Of a stretch of 64,000 bases of DNA, positions 52,364 to 60,959 are shown piece after piece. This DNA is from Bradyrhizobium tropiciagri (GTDB taxonomy: Bacteria > Pseudomonadota > Alphaproteobacteria > Rhizobiales > Xanthobacteraceae). Every line of letters starts with the position of its first letter. Position 1 is the first letter of the stretch. The notes beneath the pieces are model-generated. The model had not been told where the DNA came from. It did no database searches and saw only the letters and a program-made list of their open reading frames with translations. The translations under genes and the position numbers were made by a program. Where the stretch lies: contig NZ_JAFCKF010000010.1 in NCBI RefSeq assembly GCF_018130545.1, positions 186,001 to 250,000 on the forward strand, given 5' to 3'.

Positions 52364-54598
52364 CTATCTCGGCAGCCCGAGCGCGCGTTGCGCGATCAGG
52401 CTGCGCTGGATTTCGTTGGTCCCGATGCTGATCACCCACATCAGCGAATGCCGCAAATTCTGCTCGAAGCGGCCGTTGTCGATCGCGCCCGGCATCTGCT
52501 CGGAGAGCGCGGCGCGCATCCCGAGAATGTCGAGCGCAGCCTCGCCGAAGCGCTCCATCAGCTCTCCGGAGAACACCTTGCTGATCGCGCCATATTCCGG
52601 CGGCGTCACACCATCGGCTGCGAGTTCAGCACAGTGCATCATCAGGAGACGGCCGATTTCGATCTCGGATGCCAAGGTCGCAATCCGGTTGCGCACGATC
52701 GGATCGTCGGCCAGGGACCGATCCCCTTGCTTTGCGATCACGTGCGCACGAAGCTGCTCGAAGGCGTGCGCGACCTTCAGGACGATCCCGCCACCGACCA
52801 GCCCGCGCTCGAAGGCGAGCGCGCTGGTCAGCACCTTCCAGCCGCCGTTGACCTCGCCGACCAGGTTCTCGGCCGGAATGCGGACATTGTCGTAGAAGAT
52901 GTTGGCAAACGTGCCGTCATACATGGTCACGGATGGACGCGTCGCAATGCCCGGCGCATCCATCGGCACGATGAACATGCTGATGCCGGCATGCGGCGGT
53001 CTCGCATTCTTGTCGGTCCGGGCGGCGAGGAACATGTATTTGCCCCACCAGGTGGTGGTCCAGATCTTCTGGCCGTTGATCACCCAGTGATCGCCGTCCC
53101 TGACCGCACTGGTGCGCAGCGCCGCGAGGTCCGACCCCGCCTGCGGCTCGCTGTAGCCCATGCCGTGCATGGCTTCGCCGCGCAGGATTTCCGGCAGGTA
53201 TGTCCGCTGCTGCTCTGCCGTGCCGAACATCATCAGCGCGTTGGCCTGGATCGCCGCGCCGATCCGCGGTGCCTCACCCCGCTCCATCGTCTCCATGAAG
53301 GCGATCTGCTCCAGCGGGGAGCGCGCCTGGCCGCCGAATTGCTCCGGCCATCCGAGACCGATCCAGCCGGTCTCGCCGATATCGCGGGCAAAGGAGGCAT
53401 CGAACTCGCGCTTGGCGAACGGCCGCTGGTCGAACGCCTGCTTCGCACCTCCAATCCAGTTCTCATCGAGCCAGAGCCGAACCTGCTCACGAAACGCATT
53501 TCCCGCGGGCCCGAGGTCATATTGCGGCAGTCCGGCGCCGCCCGCATCCAGCAGCCGCGCCGCCAGTCGATGCTTGGCGTCCGAAGCGCCACCGAGCGCA
53601 GTTGTATCGAGGTGCACGCGCTTGAAATGGATCGGCGCCTCGTGCTCCTCGGCATAGCCGATCGCACCGAAGGTATGCTGGGTCTCCAGCGACACCTGCC
53701 GCAGCGCATGACCTGAGAACGCCGATGCACAATCGGCAAAGTACCGCCAGGCCTCGTCGCCGCGATCGTGGAGTCCAGCGACGTGATCCAGGATCAGCCT
53801 GACGCCCTCGAGCGCGATCAGGCAATTGGCCAGCTTATGCTGGATGGCCTGGAATTTGCCGATCGGTTGCCCGAACTGATGTCGTTCCTTGGAATAGTCG
53901 ACAGCCAGCTCAAATGAGCGCCGCGCCGCGCCATAGGCGCGTGCCGTCGACGCGACTTTGCCCGCAAGACGGAGTTTATCCAGATCGACGCCGAAGGGAA
54001 TGAGCGTGGCTCGCGCCGCGTTCAACCTGACCTCGTAGAGCCCCCACGCCCCCATCGCGCGGGTCGCGACGCATTCGACACCGGCCTCGCCAAGATCGAT
54101 CAGCGCAAGGTGAGACTGATCCCGAGCGACCATGAGATGCGTTGCGCTTCCCGCGGCCTCGACGAAGCGAAGCACGCCCGTCGCTTTGAGCTCCGTAACC
54201 TCGATCGAGCCCGTTCCCGGATCTGGATCCAGCGCACCGAAAGAGAAGGCGACGATCGCGTTCCCGGAATGCAGCCGCTCCAGAAAATCAATCGTCGCAT
54301 CGACCGGGGATGCGGAGATGGCGAGATTGGCGAGCGCGGTGGACCACATCGGCGCCGGACATCCGGCGCGGCCGAGCTCCATCATAACGACGAGAATCTC
54401 GGCAAGCCCGCCCTCGCCGCGCTCCGCCCCGAGCGCGGCCACGCCCTGCTCGACCAACTTGCGCCAGATCGCGGATAGCTCGTCCGGCGAGGACGCCGCC
54501 GCGCCCCCCCGCGGACGCCAATGCTCGTCGAGGAAGCCGCGCAACGAGTCGCGCAGCATCCCCGTGACATCGTCGCTCCCCACTTCGGTCGCCGCCAT
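52364..54598 (-). CDS. Double (fused) acyl-CoA dehydrogenase (744 aa)
   Basis: Two acyl-CoA dehydrogenase modules in one chain. The first, about residues 1-345, resembles the degenerate subunit of heteromeric enzymes (AYGAARRSFELAVDYSKERHQFGQPIGKFQAIQHKLA) ; the second, about 355-744, has [68 protein letters not shown] and C-terminal ISIGTNEIQRSLIAQRALGLPR. This mirrors a fusion of FadE28/FadE29- or ChsE1/ChsE2-type subunits that act on bulky ring substrates. ATG 54598 is 8 bp after the crotonase stop. Confidence 0.87.
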   Translation of the reverse strand: MAATEVGSDDVTGMLRDSLRGFLDEHWRPRGGAAASSPDELSAIWRKLVEQGVAALGAERGEGGLAEILVVMMELGRAGCPAPMWSTALANLAISASPVDATIDFLERLHSGNAIVAFSFGALDPDPGTGSIEVTELKATGVLRFVEAAGSATHLMVARDQSHLALIDLGEAGVECVATRAMGAWGLYEVRLNAARATLIPFGVDLDKLRLAGKVASTARAYGAARRSFELAVDYSKERHQFGQPIGKFQAIQHKLANCLIALEGVRLILDHVAGLHDRGDEAWRYFADCASAFSGHALRQVSLETQHTFGAIGYAEEHEAPIHFKRVHLDTTALGGASDAKHRLAARLLDAGGAGLPQYDLGPAGNAFREQVRLWLDENWIGGAKQAFDQRPFAKREFDASFARDIGETGWIGLGWPEQFGGQARSPLEQIAFMETMERGEAPRIGAAIQANALMMFGTAEQQRTYLPEILRGEAMHGMGYSEPQAGSDLAALRTSAVRDGDHWVINGQKIWTTTWWGKYMFLAARTDKNARPPHAGISMFIVPMDAPGIATRPSVTMYDGTFANIFYDNVRIPAENLVGEVNGGWKVLTSALAFERGLVGGGIVLKVAHAFEQLRAHVIAKQGDRSLADDPIVRNRIATLASEIEIGRLLMMHCAELAADGVTPPEYGAISKVFSGELMERFGEAALDILGMRAALSEQMPGAIDNGRFEQNLRHSLMWVISIGTNEIQRSLIAQRALGLPR

Positions 54599-54606
54599 TG
54601 CTCGAC

Positions 54607-55416
54607 CTATGCCTTGCCGAACCTGGGCTTGCGCTTCTCCTTGAACGACATGGTCGCTTCCTTGTGATCGGCGGTCTCGAACGTCACCTGCTCCAGCGCC
54701 ATCGAGGCTTCCAGGAGCATGTTCACGCGTTCCTTGACGATCTGGTTGATCGACAGCTTGGTCCAACGAATCGCCCAGGTCGGGCCATTGGCGAGCTCGA
54801 CCGCGATGGCGCGGGCCTTCGCCAGCACCTCAGCACGCGGCGCGACGTGATTGACCAGCCCGATCCGCTCCGCCTCATTGCCCTTCAGGAGCGTGCCGCG
54901 GATCAGGAATTCCTTGGCCTTGTTGATGCCGATCAGCAGCGGCCAGATCACGGTGCCGCCGTCGCCTGCGACCAGGCCGACGCGGGAGACGTGGGTGTCG
55001 CCGATCCGCGCATCCTCGGCCATCACGGTGATGTCGCAGAGCAGCGCATGGGTTGCGGCAAGGCCGATGGCGTCGCCGTTGATCGCCGCGACGATCGGCT
55101 TGTCGAGCTCGAGCTGGCGGGTGACGCCGCGCCGGCTGATCATGGGGTCGTGCACCTCGCCCTCCTCCAGCACGTCGCCGCCCGGCCGCTCCGACATCGC
55201 CTTCACATCGCCGCCCACGCTGAAGAAATCGCCGGCGCCGGTCAGCACCACGGCGTTGACGGCGTGATCGTCGGCAAGGTCGTCCCAGATGGTGCGCAGT
55301 TCGCGGATCAGCTTTTGGTTGATGGCATTCCGCGCCTGCGGACGGTTCAGGGTCACGGTCGCGACCTTGTCCGCAACCTCGACTGTCAGGCATTCATACT
55401 TGGCGTAATTGGACAC
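54607..55416 (-). CDS. Enoyl-CoA hydratase family protein, paralogue of the protein at 1399 (269 aa)
   Basis: Crotonase fold: AGDFFSVGGDVKAMS and NGDAIGLAATHALLCDITVMAEDARIGDTH. The catalytic region VSRVGLVAGDGGTVIWPLLIGINKAKEFL lacks the canonical PE Glu; Asp in AGDGG is conserved with the 1399-2208 protein, also 269 residues, ending SFKEKRKPRFGKA versus [14 protein letters not shown]. It lies in the GntR operon between regulator and dehydrogenase. Likely acts on the enoyl-CoA formed by the double dehydrogenase. Confidence 0.87.
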   Translation of the reverse strand: MSNYAKYECLTVEVADKVATVTLNRPQARNAINQKLIRELRTIWDDLADDHAVNAVVLTGAGDFFSVGGDVKAMSERPGGDVLEEGEVHDPMISRRGVTRQLELDKPIVAAINGDAIGLAATHALLCDITVMAEDARIGDTHVSRVGLVAGDGGTVIWPLLIGINKAKEFLIRGTLLKGNEAERIGLVNHVAPRAEVLAKARAIAVELANGPTWAIRWTKLSINQIVKERVNMLLEASMALEQVTFETADHKEATMSFKEKRKPRFGKA

Positions 55417-55473
55417 GTTTACCTCCGTTGTTATTGCTGTTTCTATGTTGACTTGCTCGCCGGTCCGGCGCGC

Positions 55474-56340
55474 CTACCGGCGCATTCCGGGCTGCACGTC
55501 CGCCAATGCGACATGCAGCGACATGGCGCCAGGATCCTGCTCCAGCATGCGCTGCACGGATTCCAGATGCGACCGCAGTAGCCGACCTGCCAGCTCCGCG
55601 TTCCGCGCGCTCAGCGCGGTGAGGAACTGCCGCCGCTTCTCCGCCAGCCGCGCCATCGCGACCCCGCTGGAGGCAACCTTGGCGTAGACGAAACGCATGT
55701 GGATCTCGGTGACCGAGTCCACGATCATTGCAATCACCTTGTTGCCGGTCGATGCCGCCAGCAGCTTGTAGAACTCGCGCGAGCACTCGACCCGGTCGAG
55801 CAGCCGTCCCTCGCTGGTGGCAAGCACCGTCCGCTCGATATTGGCTTCCAGCGCATCGAGATCGGCGCGCCGCGCATTCGCGCACGCCAGCTGCACCACG
55901 AGGTCGAGCACGTGGACCCGCGCCTCGGACAATTCCCGAACCGAAATCGTCCCGAGGCTCAGCATGTCGCGCATGACCTCGTTCATGCGGCGGGTGTCGC
56001 CCTGCTGGATGAAGGCGCCGCCCTTGACGCCCTTCTGCAACCGCAGCACGCCGGCCATCTCCAGGCTACGCAGGGCTTCCCGCAACACATTGCGACTGAC
56101 CCCGAGCTGTTGCGCGAGTTCGCGCTCGGCCGGCAGCTTGTCGCCGGGTTTCAGCACACCGAGCGCCAGCTGCTCACGAATGCGCTCGCAGATCTCCTCG
56201 AACGTCCGCCTGGTGTGGATCGGCTTGAATGTCGGCGCGGCTGCGGAGCCGGCCGCACGGAGATCGGTGGCCCGCTCCCGCCGGATCGGCGAGGCGGTAC
56301 GGGAGCGCTGCGGCGCGCGAGGGCTTGACTTGGTGCTCAT
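55474..56340 (-). CDS. GntR family regulator, FadR/FCD type (288 aa)
   Basis: N-terminal winged helix (EEICERIREQLALGVLKPGDKLPAERELAQQLGVSRNVLREALRSLEMAGVLRLQKGVKGGAFI) and FCD effector domain with metal-binding His-type segments (ARVHVLDLVVQLACANA, SREFYKLLAASTGNKVIAMIVDSV, LLRSHLESVQRML). ATG 56340 chosen; an upstream GTG (56364) would lie inside the operator. Head of the crotonase/dehydrogenase/CoA-transferase operon and divergent from acyl-CoA dehydrogenase 56423, so it probably represses both. Confidence 0.9.
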   Translation of the reverse strand: MSTKSSPRAPQRSRTASPIRRERATDLRAAGSAAAPTFKPIHTRRTFEEICERIREQLALGVLKPGDKLPAERELAQQLGVSRNVLREALRSLEMAGVLRLQKGVKGGAFIQQGDTRRMNEVMRDMLSLGTISVRELSEARVHVLDLVVQLACANARRADLDALEANIERTVLATSEGRLLDRVECSREFYKLLAASTGNKVIAMIVDSVTEIHMRFVYAKVASSGVAMARLAEKRRQFLTALSARNAELAGRLLRSHLESVQRMLEQDPGAMSLHVALADVQPGMRR

Positions 56341-56350
56341 GCGGTGAATT

Positions 56351-56373
56351 ATTAAATGGATCACCCATTCAAT
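56351..56373. promoter_or_regulatory. GntR/FadR-type operator
   Basis: ATTAAATGG (56351-56359), ATCAC, CCATTCAAT (56365-56373): 8 of 9 arm positions complementary. It lies 10 bp upstream of the GntR start and about 50 bp upstream of the divergent dehydrogenase, so one dimer could control both. Confidence 0.6.
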
Positions 56374-56395
56374 GGAAGCCCCTTTTTAGGCTTCC
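56374..56395 (+). promoter_or_regulatory. Leader hairpin of the acyl-CoA dehydrogenase transcript
   Basis: GGAAGCC (56374-56380), 8-nt T-rich loop, GGCTTCC (56389-56395); adjoins the operator and ends 27 bp before the start at 56423. May be an attenuator or an mRNA stabiliser. Confidence 0.4.
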
Positions 56396-56422
56396 GGCAA
56401 ATAAAACAAACTGGGAGCCCGC

Positions 56423-57562
56423 ATGAGTTTTTCCGAGGAGCAGGTCGCCTTCCGCGACAATGTGCGCAAGATGGTCGCCAAGCACGTAGCGCCGATCGCC
56501 GCCGAGATCGACGAGACCGACCGCTTCCCGCTCGAGCTGGTGAAGCTGTTCGGCGAAATGGGACTGATGCAGCTCTGGGTGCCGGAGCGCTACGGCGGCC
56601 CGAACGGCAACCTGACCATGGCGTGCATCGCGCGCGAGGAGATCTCGAAGGTCTCGCCCGCCTGCGCGTCGATCGCCGCGCTCAACACAATGTTCATCAT
56701 GCCACTGCTGCATTTCGGCTCGGAAGAGCAGCGCCGGAAATACCTGCCGATCATCGCCGAGGGCGGCGTCGTCACGGCGATCGCGATCTCGGAGCCGCAG
56801 GCCGGCTCGGACGTTGCCGCGCTCAACACTCGCGCCCGGAAAGACGGCGACAGCTATGTCCTGAACGGTCGCAAGCAGTGGTGCAGCTACGGCGTCGTCG
56901 CCGATTACATCGTGGTGATGGCGCGAACCAGTGACGGCGCCGGCGCTGATGGCATCAGTGCCTTCATCGTCGAGCCGAAGACAATGCCGGGCATCTCGTT
57001 CGGCCGCCACGAGCGCAAGATGGGATTTCGCGGAGCGCCTAACACCCCGATCTTCTTCGACAACGTCCGGGTCCCCGTGGAAAACCTGGTCGGCGAGGAA
57101 GGCAAAGGCTTTCGCGCATCGATGCGCGCGCTCGACCTCAACCGGCCGACCATCGGCGCACAGTCCGTCGGCCTCGCACAAGGCGCGCTCGACGCCTGCG
57201 TCGCCTATGCCAAGGAGCGCAAGCAGTTCAAGAAGCCGATCGCCGAGTTTCAGGGCGTCCAATTCATGCTCGCCGACATGGCGATGCAGATCGAGGCGGC
57301 CCGCGCGCTGGTCTACGAATGCGCGCGTGCCGGCGATGCGGGCGACTGGAAGCGCTTGAACCTTCTCGCCAGCATGGCGAAATGCGTCGGCAGCGACATG
57401 GCCATGAAGGTGACGACCGACGCGGTCCAGATCTTCGGCGGCTACGGCTACACCATGGACTATCCGGTCGAGCGGATGATGCGCGATGCCAAGCTGACCC
57501 AGATTTTTGAGGGCACTAACCAGATCCAGCGCGTGGTGATCGCGCGGGAACTGCTGCGCTAG
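56423..57562 (+). CDS. Acyl-CoA dehydrogenase (379 aa)
   Basis: Classical FAD enzyme. [89 protein letters not shown] and C-terminal [44 protein letters not shown]; the Glu of QIFEGTNQ is the catalytic base of the short/medium-chain class. Divergent from GntR, followed after about 50 bp by a binding protein. Substrate probably the same pathway as the GntR operon. Confidence 0.93.
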   Translation: MSFSEEQVAFRDNVRKMVAKHVAPIAAEIDETDRFPLELVKLFGEMGLMQLWVPERYGGPNGNLTMACIAREEISKVSPACASIAALNTMFIMPLLHFGSEEQRRKYLPIIAEGGVVTAIAISEPQAGSDVAALNTRARKDGDSYVLNGRKQWCSYGVVADYIVVMARTSDGAGADGISAFIVEPKTMPGISFGRHERKMGFRGAPNTPIFFDNVRVPVENLVGEEGKGFRASMRALDLNRPTIGAQSVGLAQGALDACVAYAKERKQFKKPIAEFQGVQFMLADMAMQIEAARALVYECARAGDAGDWKRLNLLASMAKCVGSDMAMKVTTDAVQIFGGYGYTMDYPVERMMRDAKLTQIFEGTNQIQRVVIARELLR

Positions 57563-57611
57563 CAACCATCGATTTCAACAAGAACCAAATTGCAACACGG
57601 AGGAGACGACC

Positions 57612-58823
57612 TTGCATCAGATCATCAACCGGGCGCTGGCGGCCGTCGCGCTGTCCGCCCTGCTGACGGCGGCTGCCTATGCACAGAAAGCCTACGGTCC
57701 AGGCGTCAGCGACACCGAGATAAAACTCGGCCAGTCAACGCCGCTGAGCGGCCCGGCTTCCGCCTTCGGCGCCGGCGCCGGGCGCGCGGTAGTCGGCTAT
57801 TTCGAGATGCTGAATGCGAACGGCGGCGTCAATGGCCGCAAGGTCAACTTTACGCAGCTCGACAACGCCTACAGCGCGCCGAAGGCAGTCGAGCAATCGC
57901 GCAAGCTGATCGAGGATGTCGGCATATTGGCCGAGGTCGGCACGATCGGCACCGCGCCCAACGTCGCGATCCAGAAATACCTCAATGCCAAACAGGTGCC
58001 GCAGCTCTTCATCACCGCAGGTGGACGCCGCTTCAATGATCCCAAGACCTTTCCGTGGACGATCCCGCTCTATCCGGACTTCGAGACCGAAGGCCGCGTC
58101 ATCGCCAAGTACATCCTGAGCGCAAAGCCCGACGCAAAGATCGGTGTGCTCTACCAGAATGACGACTACGGCAAGGACTATCTCAGGGGCCTGCGCGCCG
58201 GCCTCGGTCCGAAGGCCGAGATGATCGTTGCCCAGGCCTCCTACGAGCTCGCCGATCCAACGATCGACTCGCAGATCGTCCAGCTGAAGGCAGCCGGTGT
58301 CGACACCCTGATCGAGCAGTCATCGTCGAAGGCGGCCGCGCAATCGATCCGCAAGGTCTACGAGCTTGGCTGGAAACCGCTGCACGTGATCGGAGGGTCG
58401 ACAGCATCGGTCGAAACGATCCTGAAGCCCGCCGGCCTCGAAGCATCGAAGGGCCTCGTCACAACGCAATTCCTCAAGCAGCCGGGCGACCCGGCCTGGG
58501 CGAATGATGACGAGGTCAAGGCCTACAAGGATTTCTTGAAGACGTACGCCCCCTCGGCGAATCCGGACGACTACTCGGTGCTCGTTGCCTACATGAATGT
58601 GCACGCCGTGGAGTTGGCGTTGCGCAAATGCGGCGACGATCTGACCCGCGAGAACCTCATGAAGCAGGCCACCTCGCTGAATGGCGAACGATTGCCGATG
58701 ATGCTTCCAGGCGTCGCGATCAGCACCCGGCCCGGAGACTACACGCCCTTCAGGACGCTGCGGATTGCGACATTCGACGGAGCAAGCTGGTCCCTGACCG
58801 GCGCCCCTTTGTCAGCCGACTAG
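57612..58823 (+). CDS. Liv/HAAT-type solute-binding protein, orphan (403 aa)
   Basis: Signal peptide HQIINRALAAVALSALLTAAAYA; mature part GVSDTEIKLGQSTPLSGPASAFGAG and GRKVNFTQLDNAYSAPKAVEQSRKLIEDVGI is the LivK-like branch with the substrate-binding STPLSGP. The start is TTG 57612 supported by GGAGGAG about 7 bases upstream. No permease or ATPase genes adjoin it. It likely delivers the substrate of the dehydrogenase operon to a shared transporter. A strong hairpin follows the gene. Confidence 0.9.
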   Translation: MHQIINRALAAVALSALLTAAAYAQKAYGPGVSDTEIKLGQSTPLSGPASAFGAGAGRAVVGYFEMLNANGGVNGRKVNFTQLDNAYSAPKAVEQSRKLIEDVGILAEVGTIGTAPNVAIQKYLNAKQVPQLFITAGGRRFNDPKTFPWTIPLYPDFETEGRVIAKYILSAKPDAKIGVLYQNDDYGKDYLRGLRAGLGPKAEMIVAQASYELADPTIDSQIVQLKAAGVDTLIEQSSSKAAAQSIRKVYELGWKPLHVIGGSTASVETILKPAGLEASKGLVTTQFLKQPGDPAWANDDEVKAYKDFLKTYAPSANPDDYSVLVAYMNVHAVELALRKCGDDLTRENLMKQATSLNGERLPMMLPGVAISTRPGDYTPFRTLRIATFDGASWSLTGAPLSAD

Positions 58824-58835
58824 ACCGGACCGCGG

Positions 58836-58858
58836 GCGAGAGCCGCCGAGGCTCTCGC
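58836..58858 (+). terminator. Terminator-like hairpin after the binding protein
   Basis: GCGAGAGCC (58836-58844), GCCGA loop, GGCTCTCGC (58850-58858): nine perfect pairs, five-nucleotide loop, 13 bp after the stop. No poly-T; likely the operon 3' end. Confidence 0.65.
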
Positions 58859-58910
58859 AACGTCGGGAGACCGCCTCGCATCGCGCGATCGTCTCAAACT
58901 GGTGGCGACA

Positions 58911-59020
58911 AGATTTTTCTTGATCTCCCGGTGCACACGTCGTGCACATACAGCCCTCTCGCCCATTGAAAAAATTGAACTCTCGATCCAATCCATCATG
59001 GGCGCGTTCAAGCTAGCTCT
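58911..59020 (+). repeat. Dispersed intergenic repeat, copy 3
   Basis: Core 58911-59000 aligns gap-free to copies at 13891 and 23611, with both GTGCAC hexamers (58931-58947). Some similarity with copy 1 continues to about 59015. Confidence 0.8.
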
Positions 59021-59118
59021 GGCAATCGATGACCGGTTGGCTAGATCCAATCAGAGACGATGTCGTCTCAGGAGTGAGAAAGGCTACCCTTTCCTCGCTG
59101 CCCGCGACCGGTGAGCCC

Positions 59119-59149
59119 GCCGCAGGTTCAAATCCTGGAGGCACAACCA
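59119..59149 (+). other. tRNA 3'-end-like fragment (T-arm plus ACCA)
   Basis: A T-arm-like GCAGG / TTCAAAT / CCTGG followed by AGGCACA and ACCA. The first four stem pairs are sound and the loop matches initiator-tRNA-type T-loops, but there is no complementary acceptor strand, anticodon arm or D-arm upstream, so this is a remnant rather than a gene. Such fragments often mark an old attachment site. Confidence 0.4.
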
Positions 59150-59249
59150 TCGATCTAGTCAACCCGAGGGCGAAACGCCGCATTCCGCACCGAGCAGGTC
59201 GCTTGCGCTCGATCTCAATGGCGAGGTAACCGCCGGCCATCCCGTCTGG

Positions 59250-60944
59250 TCATCCGGCGAAAACGACGACCATGATTGATCCCCAGGTTGTCAGCAGAAT
59301 GTTCGAGATCGGATAGGCTGGCGTGTAGCCAAGCACCACCACGGAGCTACCCGAGCGCTCCTGAATGGCGGCCATTGCGGCCGTTACCGTCTGTGCTCCG
59401 GTCAATGCGCCCAGCAACAGGATCGGGTTCATGCGCAACACGAAGTGGCCGAAGCAGAAGCCGACGATCTGCGGCAACAGGGTGACGATCATGCCGCCCA
59501 GCAGCAGGCCGATGCCCGACTCGCGTATCGCGGAAAGGAAGACGGGACCGGCATGGATCCCGGTCAGGCCGACGAAGGCAGCCAGCCCGAGCGACGTCAT
59601 CAGGCTGATGGCGCCATCGGGGATCCGGCCGAAATACGGCAGACGGGTGCGGAGATAGCCGACCAGAAGTCCGGCGAGCAGCGTGCCGACGCTGGTGCTC
59701 AGCGAGATGGTGATGCCACCAACCGAAAAACTCAGGAGCACGCCGACGAGGCCGCCGAAGAAGATCGCGAGCCCCAGCACCACGAAATCGATGCTGGTGC
59801 TCGGCGCGACAACGACGCCGATGCTCTTGGCGGCAGTCTGCACCACAGCTTCGGGGCCGACGATACGAAGCATATCGCCGCGCTCCAGGACCGTGCCGGC
59901 GGCGACGGGGAGTGCTTCTCCACCTCGGCTCAACGAGGGCAAATAAAGGCCGCGAGCCCAGCTCTGTTCCGACGCCTGCTCGAGACTCGTGCCCGCAAGC
60001 TTGGGGTTGATCAGGAACACGTCGGCCGAGACCAGGGGGATGTCGAGCAGCTCCCGGTCCTCCACCTCCTCACCGCGTGGCCCGATCAACTCGACGATGA
60101 TCTGGCGCGGCGCCGACAGCGCGATGACGTCGCCGGCCGCGAGCGTCGTTCCGGGCTCCGCCTCGATGATGCGCTCGCCGCGGCGAATGCGGTGGATGAA
60201 CACGCGTTGCCCAGGCACGCGGGCTTCGGCTGTTGCGACCGTCAGTCCGGTGATCGCCGCGTCGGCATCCAGCCGGTAGGCGCGCATCTCGAATTTGCGC
60301 CAGGCCGACGCCAGGCCGGGTTTGGCGCGCGTGATGCCCAAGGCCTGTTCGAGCTTGAGCGCTTCGGTCTTGAGGTCGATCTTCAGAAGTGCCGGCACGA
60401 CCAATGTGCAGAACGTGATCACGCCGGCATAGCCGAAGATGTAGCAGACCGCATCGGCCACCGCGATGTGCGAGACGAACAGCGCGCGCTGCGCTTCGGA
60501 CACCGGCAGTGAATTGACTGCGTCGGTCGCCGTGCCCATTGCCGCGCTCTGGCTCAGGGCCCCGGACATCAACCCGGCAGCAAAGCCCGGGTCAAGTCGC
60601 AGCACGCGTGCCACGATGATCGCGGCCGCAAGACCGGTGAGGCTCACGACAACGGCCATCAGCATCGGTTTCAGCCCGTCGCGCTTCATCGCCAGCACGA
60701 ATTGCGGACCGACCGAATAGCCCACCCCGAACAGGAACAGCAGGAACAGGAATGATTTGGTCATGCCGGAGACCGGCACATGCGCGAAATCGCCGACCGC
60801 AAGGCCGGCGAACAGCGCGCCCGTCACCGGGCCAAGACTGAAAGCGCCGATTCTGAAGCTTCCGATCCAGTAGCCCGCGGCGATCACCAGGAACAGCGCG
60901 AGCTCCGGATAACGGACGAGGAACTGCTGCAGCCAGATCAACAT
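59250..60944 (-). CDS. AspT/YidE/YbjL-family exchanger, second copy (564 aa)
   Basis: Aspartate:alanine exchanger family. Two membrane halves (about residues 1-185 and 380-564) flank a cytoplasmic region of two RCK_C/TrkA_C domains (VFIHRIRRGERIIEAEPGTTLAAGDVIALSAP and DVFLINPKLAGTSLEQ...). Repeated GALTGAQTVTAAMAAIQE and GVTIS-like segments are family hallmarks. It lies 15 bp after the first exchanger, so the two are co-transcribed. It could trade aspartate for alanine with AsdA or another dicarboxylate/amine pair. Confidence 0.9.
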   Translation of the reverse strand: MLIWLQQFLVRYPELALFLVIAAGYWIGSFRIGAFSLGPVTGALFAGLAVGDFAHVPVSGMTKSFLFLLFLFGVGYSVGPQFVLAMKRDGLKPMLMAVVVSLTGLAAAIIVARVLRLDPGFAAGLMSGALSQSAAMGTATDAVNSLPVSEAQRALFVSHIAVADAVCYIFGYAGVITFCTLVVPALLKIDLKTEALKLEQALGITRAKPGLASAWRKFEMRAYRLDADAAITGLTVATAEARVPGQRVFIHRIRRGERIIEAEPGTTLAAGDVIALSAPRQIIVELIGPRGEEVEDRELLDIPLVSADVFLINPKLAGTSLEQASEQSWARGLYLPSLSRGGEALPVAAGTVLERGDMLRIVGPEAVVQTAAKSIGVVVAPSTSIDFVVLGLAIFFGGLVGVLLSFSVGGITISLSTSVGTLLAGLLVGYLRTRLPYFGRIPDGAISLMTSLGLAAFVGLTGIHAGPVFLSAIRESGIGLLLGGMIVTLLPQIVGFCFGHFVLRMNPILLLGALTGAQTVTAAMAAIQERSGSSVVVLGYTPAYPISNILLTTWGSIMVVVFAG

Positions 60945-60959
60945 GGTCTGTGGTCGCGG

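Noticed and set aside
58820-59050. Minus-strand open frame over repeat copy 3 as a small protein
   Set aside because: The same frame is interrupted by stops in copies 1 and 2, so the repeat is conserved as DNA, not as protein.
59029-59149. Complete tRNA gene ending in ACCA
   Set aside because: No upstream strand complementary to the acceptor AGGCACA, and no anticodon or D-arm; only the T-arm and tail are present.
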